From SKLM01 sp964450435 (lineage in GTDB: Bacteria > Chloroflexota > Anaerolineae > B4-G1), in the NCBI GenBank assembly GCA_964450435.1, contig CAYVCX010000004.1, forward strand, positions 35,744 through 99,743: 64,000 bases of DNA, given 5' to 3'. The translations under genes and the position numbers were made by a program. The notes beneath the pieces were generated by a model that worked only from the letters and a program-made list of their open reading frames with translations, ran no database searches and had not been told where the DNA came from. Shown in pieces: positions 36,483 to 44,431 of this stretch (positions are counted from its first letter, which is position 1; every line of letters begins with the position of its first letter).

Positions 36483-37313
36483 ATGCTCCGTGAACGGGTA
36501 TCTGACAATATCTATGTCTTCACCAGCGACCTGTATGCTCAGGTGACCGCCGGGGCGATCGTGACCCCGCAGGGCACGATTCTCGTCGACAGCCTCCCGT
36601 TTCCCGAGGAAACGAACGAGATGGCATCGTTCCTCCCGAGGGTCTCCGCGGAGGGGGTGAGATACGTGATTCTAACCCACTATCACGCCGACCACGCCTA
36701 CGGCACCTATCTGTTTCCCGAGGCCGACCTCATTTGCCACAGCCTCTGCCGACGGTTCCTGGAAGAGCGGGGACGTCCGGCACTCACCGAGGCGAAGAGG
36801 CAGGAACCCCTGCTCGAAGAAGTTGAGCTTCGTCTCCCTGACGTCACGTTCAAGGGAAGGGAGATGGCAGTACAGCTCGCAGAGCAGATTGTTCGGTTGA
36901 TCTGGGCTCCCGGGCATACGAAAGATCTGGTCATGGTCTACGTGGAGGATGAGCAAGTCCTATTTGCCTCGGACACTATGATGCCAGTGCCGTCGATCGT
37001 GGACGGTGACATTGCGGCATTCCGCCAGTCTTTGAAGCGAATCAAGGGCTTGGAGATAGACAATGTGGTACAGGGTCACGGCGAGGTCGTGCTGGTGGGC
37101 GAGGTCGACAAGGCCGTCGCTGCCAGCCTGGATTATCTGGATGCCGTGGAGGAAAAAGTGACGGAAGCTATCCAAAGCGGCGAGGGCAAGTTCGCCTTGC
37201 GCGAAGACGATATCGAGTCCACGGGTTTGTCGCGTCTTCCGCTTCAGGGACAGGTGCAGCAAATCCATGTGTCAAACCTCCTGGCCCTTTATGATCGCCG
37301 GTCTTCAAGATGA
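36483..37313 (+). CDS. Metallo-beta-lactamase-fold hydrolase
   Basis: A 276-residue MBL-fold protein. The zinc motif is THYHADHAYG (His66, His68, Asp70, His71), with further ligands in APGHTKD (near 147), LFASDTMMP (Asp near 166) and VQGHGEVV (His near 199). The layout fits the glyoxalase II / quinoprotein-relay-type group that hydrolyses thioesters or other labile bonds; the substrate is unknown. Its stop overlaps the start of the RNase HI-like gene by 4 bases, so translation of the two is coupled. Confidence 0.82.
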   Translation: MLRERVSDNIYVFTSDLYAQVTAGAIVTPQGTILVDSLPFPEETNEMASFLPRVSAEGVRYVILTHYHADHAYGTYLFPEADLICHSLCRRFLEERGRPALTEAKRQEPLLEEVELRLPDVTFKGREMAVQLAEQIVRLIWAPGHTKDLVMVYVEDEQVLFASDTMMPVPSIVDGDIAAFRQSLKRIKGLEIDNVVQGHGEVVLVGEVDKAVAASLDYLDAVEEKVTEAIQSGEGKFALREDDIESTGLSRLPLQGQVQQIHVSNLLALYDRRSSR

Positions 37314-37870
37314 ACGAGAGTATCGAGCGCATCCTGTCGGCCATCGCTTCCCTGTCCGACGAAGAACGAGAACAGCTCTTCAACCGACTAACGAGCAGGT
37401 GGTCAGTGGCGTCACCGACCCAACGCGCGATGTCCCTGAGCTTCGAGGCTAACGAACTGGAGGGCACTCCTGACTACACGATCGTCTTCGACGGCGGCAG
37501 CCGGGGGAATCCTGGCCCGGGATATGGGAGCTATGCCGTTATGCGTCGATCAGGGCGGAAGAAGAAGGTCATCCGGCTTGACTTCGATCGAGAGATGACG
37601 AACAACGAGGCGGAGTATGAAACTCTCATCGCCGCGCTCCGCGGGCTGATCGAGCTCATTGAACTGGCCGGCCGATCCTCAGGAGATTTCTCTGTCGAGA
37701 TTCGAGGAGACAGCAAACTGGTACTCAACCAAGTCGCAGGTAGGTGGAAAGCGAAAGATGATCGTATGCGGGCCCTGCGGAATCGAGCTCGCAACCTTCT
37801 GGCCCGTTTCGACGCGCACCGGCTGACACACCAGGACCGTGAACAAAGTGTGCGCATCCTCGGACACTGA
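37310..37870 (+). CDS. RNase HI-like protein
   Basis: A 186-residue protein with a short helical N-terminal extension (about 1-50) and an RNase H domain. Three acidic active-site residues are present: Asp in FDGGSRGNPGPG, Glu in TNNEAEYETL and Asp in IRGDSKLVLNQV. The fourth, normally in a late NxxAD motif, is not found: the protein ends HQDREQSVRILGH. It may still cleave RNA-DNA hybrids, or the domain may bind only. The start overlaps the MBL gene (ATGA). Confidence 0.75.
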   Translation: MNESIERILSAIASLSDEEREQLFNRLTSRWSVASPTQRAMSLSFEANELEGTPDYTIVFDGGSRGNPGPGYGSYAVMRRSGRKKKVIRLDFDREMTNNEAEYETLIAALRGLIELIELAGRSSGDFSVEIRGDSKLVLNQVAGRWKAKDDRMRALRNRARNLLARFDAHRLTHQDREQSVRILGH

Positions 37871-37889
37871 GAGTCTCTGTCACGGGGGC

Positions 37890-37917
37890 TTGACAGGGCC
37901 TAGTTCTGTGGCATAAT
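37890..37917 (+). promoter_or_regulatory. Promoter of the T-box/GNAT/ileS transcript
   Basis: TTGACA (37890-37895), a 16-base spacer and CATAAT (37912-37917), placing the start near 37924 at the 5' end of the T-box leader. Confidence 0.65.
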
Positions 37918-37923
37918 CTGAGA

Positions 37924-38262
37924 CGCGATCGAAAGGCTATGATGGAGACGAGTAGGCGCGGTACGCCGCCTTAGCGAGTCCGGGGTTGGTGAGAGCCGGG
38001 CGCGGAGCCCCCGCCGAAAATCACTCCGGAGCCGCTGGCTGAACGGTAGGTAGGTCGGCACACTGGTAGATGGTAGATCCGTGGTTGGCTTGCCAGTCTA
38101 GCACGACCAACAGACCGACCCACTAAGCCCAGACGGGTTCGGTACCCGTTATCAGCGACGCGGCGATGTTGGTCGCCGGCCGAGAGGCCCCGCATGCGGG
38201 GCAAGATAGGGTGGTACCGCGGGAGGTTGTGACTCTCGTCCCTTACGGGACGGGGGTTTTTC
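37924..38262 (+). promoter_or_regulatory. T-box riboswitch, isoleucine-specific
   Basis: A tRNA-sensing leader that lets transcription continue when tRNA-Ile is uncharged. Stem I has the conserved GATGGAGACGAGTAG (near 37940), the AG-rich distal element (about 37974-37999) and a specifier loop with codon ATC at 38020-38022 (GAAAATCACTCCGGAG), matching the ileS gene downstream. The T-box proper, AGGGTGGTACCGCGG, lies at 38208-38222; its TGGT would pair with the tRNA acceptor end. The competing terminator is at 38233-38261. The first gene after it is a GNAT gene, then ileS. Confidence 0.92.
38233..38261 (+). terminator. T-box regulated terminator
   Basis: A ten-pair stem (38233-38242 with 38247-38256, two wobbles) around a TTAC loop, followed by TTTTT (38257-38261). 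It is the off-state terminator of the T-box. Confidence 0.8.
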
Positions 38263-38283
38263 GTTTTCTGGAGGTAGCTGACC

Positions 38284-38778
38284 ATGGACTTTGTGATTCG
38301 GCCTGCGACTGAGAATGATCTGCCGGAGATGCTCCGGCTCTGGCGGGAGATGATGGACTCCCACGCCCGTTGGGACGATCGCTTCTGTCCCAGGCCCTCG
38401 CCCGAGGCCGAAGGGGCCTGGGGCAGCTATCTCCGCGAGACAATCTGGGACAGCGATGGATGGTGCCTCTTTGTGGCGGAGGGGGACGACGGGTTACTCG
38501 GTCAAATCGCGGGCGACTTGCGCGAACCGGCGCCGGTCTTCGAGCCCGACACCTATGGCTACGTCACCGATATGGTCGTGGATCCCGGCGCGAGAAGACA
38601 GGGTATTGGCAAGGCCCTGTTTAGCGCCCTGGAGGAATGGTTCCAAGAAAGAGGTGCGACGCATCTTTAACTCCAAGTACTTGCGAGCAACCGTGCCTCG
38701 CAGGCGTTCTGGCGCGCGGTGGGCTGCACTGACTACTCTCATATGATGTGGTACGAGTTGGAAGAGGACAATGACTAA
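38284..38778 (+). pseudogene. GNAT N-acetyltransferase with an in-frame TAA near the C-terminus
   Basis: The first 128 codons encode a GNAT fold: IRPATENDLPEMLRLWREM, then YVTDMVVDPGARRQGIGKAL with the acetyl-CoA-binding RRQGIG loop. The frame stops at TAA 38668-38670, but the same frame then continues LQVLASNRASQAFWRAVGC and WYELEEDND to TAA 38776-38778, which is the expected GNAT C-terminus. A single CAA-to-TAA change explains it. The shortened protein would lack the last strands. It may be a recent nonsense mutation, a sequence error, or a read-through site. GGAGGT precedes the ATG. Its place between the T-box and ileS is unusual. Confidence 0.8.
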
Positions 38779-38810
38779 TTTGCCTGCAGGGATAATCCAA
38801 AGGAGGCGAG

Positions 38811-41800
38811 ATGTTTGACCCAGTGCCCAACCCTGTCGACTTCGTCGCTCAGGAGAAGGACATCCTCCAGCTGTGGGAGGAGACACACGCCTTCCAGAAG
38901 CTTCTCGAACTACGGAAGGAAGGGCCCCGATGGTCCTTCATAGACGGGCCGATCACAGCCAACAACCCCATGGGTGTCCATCACGGCTGGGGCCGCACCT
39001 ACAAGGATCTCTATCATCGGTACTGGGCGATGCGGGGTTACAAGACGCGCTACCAGAACGGCTTCGATTGCCAGGGTCTGTGGGTCGAGGTCGAGGTGGA
39101 AAAGGAGAAGGGCTTCGAGTCGAAACGGGATATTGAGGAGTACGGCGTTGATCGCTTTGTGCGCGATTGCAAACAGCGCGTCCTGCGCTATGCCGCCGTG
39201 CAGACCGAGCAATCGATCCGTCTGGGCTACTGGATGGACTGGAATGATACCGATCAACTTCGCTGGCTGGCGAAGAAGATGGGGGAGAACCCAGAAGCGA
39301 CGATCGGTGTCGAGGGACCTGGCGGCCAAGTTACGGACACGGTGGAGAACATCGTCGGCCGTCTTGGGCTTCCAGAGTTGGGGGGCTCCTACTTCACTTT
39401 CTCCAACGAGAATAACTACATGATCTGGACTATGCTGAAGCGCTGCTGGGAGCAGGGATGGCTGTACAAGGGCAGGGACGTCATGCCCTGGTGCCCCCGC
39501 TGCGCTACCGGCATCAGCCAGCACGAGATCGTTACCGAAGGGTACCGGGAACTCACCCACCCGAGTGTCACAGTCCGCTTCCCACTGCGCAGCCGAGAGG
39601 ACGAGAGCCTGCTAGTTTGGACCACCACACCCTGGACCCTGACCAGCAACGTGCTTGCTGCCGTCGGCCCTGATCTGGCCTACGTCAAGGTCCGCCAGGA
39701 CGGCCAGATTCTCTACCTTTCCAAGGCAGCACTGCCGATTCTGGTGGGTGAATACGAGGTGCTGGAGGAAATGGACGGCAGGCAACTGGCAGGGCTCACG
39801 TATCACGGCCCGTTCGATGAACTCAAGGCCCAGCAGCGGATGGGTGGGCCACAGGCGCATCGAGTGATACTCTGGCAGGACGTGGATGAGGAAGAGGGCA
39901 CCGGTATCGTGCACATCGCGCCGGGCTGCGGCGCCGAGGACTTCGCGCTGGGTCAGGAGCACGGCCTGCCCACGATCGCACCGCTGGACGAAGAAGGGAT
40001 CTTTGTGGACGGCTTCGGCGCCTTCACCGGCACCGATGTCTCCAGCAGCGCTGAGCGTGTGTTCGAGAACCTCCGCCAAAAAGGATTGGTGTACAACGTC
40101 GCGGACTACACCCACCGCTATCCCGTCTGCTGGCGATGCAGCACGGAGCTCGTATTCCGGCTCGTTGACGAGTGGTTCATCTCGATGGACGAGCTCCGGC
40201 ATGACATCATGGATGTGACCAGACAGATACGCTGGATCCCGTCGTTTGGCCTGGACCGAGAGCTGGACTGGCTGCGGAACATGCACGACTGGATGATCAG
40301 CAAGAAACGGTACTGGGGCCTGGCACTACCTATCTGGGAGTGTGGGGAGTGCGGTCATTTCGAGGTCATCGGAGACGAGCACGAGCTGGAGGACCGAGCA
40401 GTCCGTGGTTGGGAGTCGTTTGAGGGGCACACACCCCACAAGCCGTGGATTGACCAAGTGCACATTGAGTGCCCACACTGTGGCGCGGAGGTTGAGCGCA
40501 TCCCAGACGTTGGCAACCCGTGGCTGGACGCCGGTATCGTGAGCTTCAGCACCCTGCGCTATCGCACCGATCGCGATTACTGGCGCAGGTGGTATCCAGC
40601 TGATTGGATCAGTGAGTCGTTCCCTGGGCAATTCCGTAATTGGTTCTACAGTCTCCTGGCAATGGCGACCGTGATAGATAATTCGCCTCCGTTCAAGACG
40701 TGCTTCTCGTACGCACTCCTTCTCGCCGAGGATGGACGAGAGATGCACAAGTCATGGGGCAATGCCATCGAGTTCAACGAAGCGGCCGATGAGATGGGCG
40801 TCGATGTGATGCGCTGGATGTACTGCGCTCACAAACCAGAGAAGAACCTCTTGTTTGGGTACAACAGAGCCGACGAGGTTCGTCGCCAGTTCATGATCCC
40901 TCTGTGGAACGTCTATGACTTCTTCGTTACGTATGCGAACATCGATGAGTGGGAACCACACGATTCCTGGGATGAGATCAAACCGGAGCAGCCGTCGCTG
41001 CTGGATCGCTGGGTGCTGGCCCGCTTGAATCAGCTCACTGCCGAGGCAAGTGACCGTCTCGAGAACTATGACGCCTACGCGACGACGATGGCGGTCGAGC
41101 AATTCCTCGATGACCTATCGAATTGGTACGTGCGGCGGAGCCGCCGTCGCTTCTGGAAGAGCGAGCAAGATGCGGACAAAGCCGCCGGGTACGCAACTCT
41201 CTACCGCGTTCTGACCACCCTGGTTCGACTGTTGGCCCCTATCTTGCCTTTCACTACGGAAGCGATGTACCAGAACCTCGTGCGCTCGGTGGACAATGAC
41301 GCACTCAAAAGCGTTCATCACACGTTATGGCCAGAGGGGGGTGCCCAGGAAATAGACGAAGACCTCCTGTCGCAGATGGCACTGGCCCGGGAGATAGTGA
41401 CCCAGGGGCACTCGGCTCGCAACGCCCAGGGGCTCAAACTACGCCAGCCTCTGTCTCGCGCACTGGTCCATCTGGACAGAGGTGCGGACCGGCTCGACGG
41501 CGCGCTGGTCGACCTAGTGCAGGATGAACTGAATGTGAAGCAAGTCACTTTTGCCACCAAGATGAGCGATCTCGTGACCTATCGCCTAGTGCCCGATGGC
41601 GAGAAGCTGGGGCCACGTCTTCGGAATCAGTTTCCCGCGGTAAGGGCAGCCCTAGAGTCGATCAAAGACCCGGTAGAGGCGGTGAGACGACTGCGCGCTG
41701 ATCTCCCGATCGAGGTAGAAGTCGATGGAAGGACTGTCGAGCTTAGCTCCGACGAGGTGCATATCCGGGAAGAGCCCCGGGAAGGGCTTGCCGTGGCGTC

Positions 41801-42116
41801 GGAGCACGGTGTGACCGTTGCCCTGGACATCAAACTCACCCGAGGCCTTCTGGCGGAAGGCCTGGCCCGAGACGTGGTGCGCCGGGTACAGAGTTTGCGC
41901 AAGGAGGCAGACTTCGAGCTTGACGATCGAATTATTACCACATATCAAGCGGAGGCGGGACTCGTTGACGCGATTGAGGCGTGGCAGGAGTACATCGCTG
42001 CCGAGACGCTCAGTGTGGAACTGAGGCAGGGCCCGCCGGACGAGAACAAGGCTGATGCTCTTATCGAGGATCAGGTGGAGGGCTACTGGCTGAAGCTCAG
42101 CGTGCGAAAGGCGTAG
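38811..42116 (+). CDS. ileS: Isoleucyl-tRNA synthetase, divergent signature type
   Basis: An 1101-residue class Ia synthetase charging tRNA-Ile. The HIGH-type motif reads PMGVHHGWG (54-62) and the KMSKS-type motif reads EMHKSWGN (about 644-651). The editing (CP1) domain is present (VWTTTPWTLTSNV; EGTGIVHIAPGCGAED), as are CWRCSTEL and CGECGHF zinc-like pairs and a long C-terminal tRNA-binding region. The substrate region FDCQGLWVEVEVEKEKGF and QTEQSIRLGYWMDW fits bacterial IleRS. Identity is supported by the Ile-specific T-box upstream. These altered motifs probably reflect a lineage-specific clade. Confidence 0.92.
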   Translation: MFDPVPNPVDFVAQEKDILQLWEETHAFQKLLELRKEGPRWSFIDGPITANNPMGVHHGWGRTYKDLYHRYWAMRGYKTRYQNGFDCQGLWVEVEVEKEKGFESKRDIEEYGVDRFVRDCKQRVLRYAAVQTEQSIRLGYWMDWNDTDQLRWLAKKMGENPEATIGVEGPGGQVTDTVENIVGRLGLPELGGSYFTFSNENNYMIWTMLKRCWEQGWLYKGRDVMPWCPRCATGISQHEIVTEGYRELTHPSVTVRFPLRSREDESLLVWTTTPWTLTSNVLAAVGPDLAYVKVRQDGQILYLSKAALPILVGEYEVLEEMDGRQLAGLTYHGPFDELKAQQRMGGPQAHRVILWQDVDEEEGTGIVHIAPGCGAEDFALGQEHGLPTIAPLDEEGIFVDGFGAFTGTDVSSSAERVFENLRQKGLVYNVADYTHRYPVCWRCSTELVFRLVDEWFISMDELRHDIMDVTRQIRWIPSFGLDRELDWLRNMHDWMISKKRYWGLALPIWECGECGHFEVIGDEHELEDRAVRGWESFEGHTPHKPWIDQVHIECPHCGAEVERIPDVGNPWLDAGIVSFSTLRYRTDRDYWRRWYPADWISESFPGQFRNWFYSLLAMATVIDNSPPFKTCFSYALLLAEDGREMHKSWGNAIEFNEAADEMGVDVMRWMYCAHKPEKNLLFGYNRADEVRRQFMIPLWNVYDFFVTYANIDEWEPHDSWDEIKPEQPSLLDRWVLARLNQLTAEASDRLENYDAYATTMAVEQFLDDLSNWYVRRSRRRFWKSEQDADKAAGYATLYRVLTTLVRLLAPILPFTTEAMYQNLVRSVDNDALKSVHHTLWPEGGAQEIDEDLLSQMALAREIVTQGHSARNAQGLKLRQPLSRALVHLDRGADRLDGALVDLVQDELNVKQVTFATKMSDLVTYRLVPDGEKLGPRLRNQFPAVRAALESIKDPVEAVRRLRADLPIEVEVDGRTVELSSDEVHIREEPREGLAVASEHGVTVALDIKLTRGLLAEGLARDVVRRVQSLRKEADFELDDRIITTYQAEAGLVDAIEAWQEYIAAETLSVELRQGPPDENKADALIEDQVEGYWLKLSVRKA

Positions 42117-42120
42117 CCGG

Positions 42121-42252
42121 ATGCGTATTGATGCAGCGGCGGGACTGTTGAACAAGTCATTGGGAAACAGATTGGTGGGAGCGTACATGCCGCCGAAGCT
42201 GGATCCCGCAGCAAAGCAGGTCCATTTGCAGCCCGATTCGGTTCGAATGTGA
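42121..42252 (+). CDS. Possible 43-residue small protein after ileS
   Basis: An ATG 4 bases after the ileS stop opens a 43-codon frame to TGA at 42250-42252 that contains MPPKLDPAAKQVHLQPD. The spacing would allow translational coupling. No family is recognised, and the frame may be chance. Confidence 0.25.
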   Translation: MRIDAAAGLLNKSLGNRLVGAYMPPKLDPAAKQVHLQPDSVRM

Positions 42253-42312
42253 GTCTCGCATGGGCAGAGACCGGTTGGGGGGAGACTTCTTCAACACTCA
42301 CACCAACATTAC

Positions 42313-42341
42313 TTGTCCAGTCCCATCGAGTGGGGTAGAAT
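42313..42341 (+). promoter_or_regulatory. Promoter of the dksA-like/lspA/rluD operon
   Basis: TTGTCC (42313-42318), a 17-base spacer and TAGAAT (42336-42341). The leader to ATG 42493 is about 145 bases. Confidence 0.6.
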
Positions 42342-42492
42342 AAGAGGTCGATTGAGAGCAGTGACTACGCCAGCCCAAGGGTATCGAGGAAAGAGCAATC
42401 CTGGTGATGGCCCACGGAGGTCCGCAGCACCGGTCGAAGCTGAGAGTGAGACGATCGAGCCCTCACAGACACCAGCAAGGAAGGAGGCGGGA

Positions 42493-42846
42493 ATGCCTTT
42501 CTCGTACGAAAGAGCAAGACGTGAGCTGATGGAAGAGAAAGAAGCGCTTCGAGAGCAACTGGAGCAGCTTCGGAACGAGGAGTACGAAGGCGTCGGTTAT
42601 GGCAACCATATGGCCGACGACGGGAGCGAAGCTTTCAAGCAGACTGTCGACATAGGGTTTCGCCGCCGCATCGAACTCTCGATGAAGCGAGTGAATGAGG
42701 CACTGGGCAAACTTGAGGACGGAACCTACGGTATCTGCGAGGACTGCGGTGGCCGCATCGACCGCGCTCGCCTGGAGGCACTCCCACAAGCAGTCTATTG
42801 TCTTGACTGCCAGGCGGAACACGAGTATAGGGGATTGCCCCATTGA
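42493..42846 (+). CDS. DksA/TraR-family zinc-finger protein
   Basis: A 117-residue DksA/TraR-type protein that probably enters the RNA polymerase secondary channel. It has a coiled coil (about 5-30 and 45-75) with a tip reading ADDGSEAF, in place of DxxDxA, and a Cys4 zinc finger (Cys82, Cys85, Cys103, Cys106; CEDCGGRI and CLDCQ). AAGGAGG 5 bases before ATG 42493 sets the start; earlier in-frame starts exist but lack a binding site. It overlaps the lspA start by 4 bases. The tip Glu in place of Asp leaves its transcriptional effect open. Confidence 0.85.
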   Translation: MPFSYERARRELMEEKEALREQLEQLRNEEYEGVGYGNHMADDGSEAFKQTVDIGFRRRIELSMKRVNEALGKLEDGTYGICEDCGGRIDRARLEALPQAVYCLDCQAEHEYRGLPH

Positions 42847-43373
42847 GGCAAGGAGAGCGGGTATCACCGATATTGCCGGCAGGGGCAGCGTTCGTCTTGC
42901 TCGCTGACCAGGCTGCCAAGCAAGCGGTCAGGGCAAACCTAAGACTGGGACAGTCGATAGACCTGGTTCCCTGGATCGCCTCAGTTTTTCGGGTCACATA
43001 CGTGACAAACAGCGGTGCGGCCTTCGGGTTGTTTCCTGGCTGGAGCCAGTTTCTTGTCCTCATCGCCCTGGTTGTGATCGTCGCTCTAGTCTGGTACTCA
43101 CTGCACCTTCCGACTGACCTCTGGCTGATTCAGCTCTCGCTGAGCCTGCAACTGGGTGGAGCCACCAGCAATCTTGTCGATCGGCTCCGCTTCGGTGGGT
43201 TTGTCGTGGACTTTATCGACCTCAGTTTCTGGCCTCTGCGCCGATGGCCGGTCTTCAACCTGGCGGACGCCTCCATCGTGGGGGGCGTCACTCTACTGAC
43301 ACTGCTTATGCTCTGGGAAGAGCGGCGCGACACACGTGGGAACAGGCGGCTAGCCACGGCGCAGGATGACTGA
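42843..43373 (+). CDS. lspA: Lipoprotein signal peptidase (signal peptidase II)
   Basis: A 176-residue membrane aspartyl protease that removes signal peptides from prolipoproteins. It has four membrane segments, with catalytic Asp123 (GGFVVDFIDL) and Asp142 (FNLADASIVGG), plus the conserved YVTNSGAAFG loop. The proposed TTG start overlaps the stop of the DksA-like gene; a TTG at 42873, about 15 bases after AAGGAGAG, is the other option. Its end overlaps rluD by 8 bases. The order lspA-rluD is common in bacteria. Confidence 0.93.
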   Translation: MRQGERVSPILPAGAAFVLLADQAAKQAVRANLRLGQSIDLVPWIASVFRVTYVTNSGAAFGLFPGWSQFLVLIALVVIVALVWYSLHLPTDLWLIQLSLSLQLGGATSNLVDRLRFGGFVVDFIDLSFWPLRRWPVFNLADASIVGGVTLLTLLMLWEERRDTRGNRRLATAQDD

Positions 43374-44358
43374 GTTGCCGGACCTCTCGCAACGCGAGTC
43401 CTGCTCCTTCCCTGTTGCTGCGGAGGAGCGTGGCAAGCGGCTGGACAAGGTAGTGCGCAACCGCGTGCCCAATCTCAGCCGCAGCCAAGGGCAACGCCTA
43501 ATCGCAGCGGGGCAGGTGACCGTAGACGGGCACCCCCGCAAGCCGGCGTACCGCGTGGCACCGGGCGAAGAAGTGACCGTCATCCTGCCTCCGGAGGAGC
43601 CACGCCGCCCGATCGTCCCCGAGGACATTCCGCTCGACGTCCTGCACGAGGACGAACACCTGCTTGTGGTCAATAAGCCTGCAGGCCTGGTGGTGCATCC
43701 CGGCCCGGGCCACCGAGACGGCACCCTCGTCAACGCACTGCTCTTCCACTATCCGGCCATTGAGGATGTCGGGCCGCCTGATCGCGCGGGGATCGTACAC
43801 CGTCTTGACCAGGAGACGTCGGGTGTGCTAGTCGTCGCGAAGAATCAAGCTGCTCTGGAATCACTTCAGGAGTCATTCCGGAATCGCGAAGTTGAGAAGG
43901 CATATCTTGCCCTGGTGAACGGAAGGGTCGAACCTGACGAAGGCATCATTGAGGTCCCCATAGGCCGTGACCCAGAGGCTCGACAGAAGATGGCCCCCCT
44001 TCCCGACGGCAAATACGGCCGCACACGGTTCCGAATCGTGCGCCGGTATCGCAAGCACACGCTGCTGGAGGTACATCCATATACGGGCCGGACGCATCAA
44101 GTGCGGGTACACGTATCCTGGCTCGGTCACCCGGTGGTGGGGGACGCTGTCTATGGACACCGGCATCAGCCGCTCCTCGAGGCTCGTCATTTCTTGCACG
44201 CATCTGAGCTCACCCTGACTCACCCCGCCACGCACGAGGAGATGACCTTCGAAGCCCCAATGCCGCCGGAACTCCACGAGGTGCTGGGTCGACTGCGCCC
44301 CGGGACATCAAAGAGGCGGACCGGCCCCTCCGCAGCAGGCTATCAACGAGACGACTGA
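43366..44358 (+). CDS. rluD: Large-subunit rRNA pseudouridine synthase, RluD type
   Basis: A 330-residue pseudouridine synthase with an N-terminal S4 RNA-binding domain (about 20-75) and a catalytic domain whose nucleophile is Asp148 in HRLDQETSG. Other marks are VVNKPAGLVVHPGPGH and the late GRTHQVRVH. It probably makes pseudouridines in 23S rRNA helix 69. It overlaps lspA and is the last gene of the operon. The final 25 residues are basic and poorly conserved. Confidence 0.93.
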   Translation: MTELPDLSQRESCSFPVAAEERGKRLDKVVRNRVPNLSRSQGQRLIAAGQVTVDGHPRKPAYRVAPGEEVTVILPPEEPRRPIVPEDIPLDVLHEDEHLLVVNKPAGLVVHPGPGHRDGTLVNALLFHYPAIEDVGPPDRAGIVHRLDQETSGVLVVAKNQAALESLQESFRNREVEKAYLALVNGRVEPDEGIIEVPIGRDPEARQKMAPLPDGKYGRTRFRIVRRYRKHTLLEVHPYTGRTHQVRVHVSWLGHPVVGDAVYGHRHQPLLEARHFLHASELTLTHPATHEEMTFEAPMPPELHEVLGRLRPGTSKRRTGPSAAGYQRDD

Positions 44359-44431
44359 GCCCAATACTGAAGGTTGCGTCGGCAAGGATACACGTGATGG
44401 CGTCCTGCGTGTTCGAATCGACAACAACCGG

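Noticed and set aside
42230..42255. GGTTCGAATG, similar to a tRNA T-loop
   Set aside because: No acceptor stem, anticodon arm or CCA end can be formed around it.
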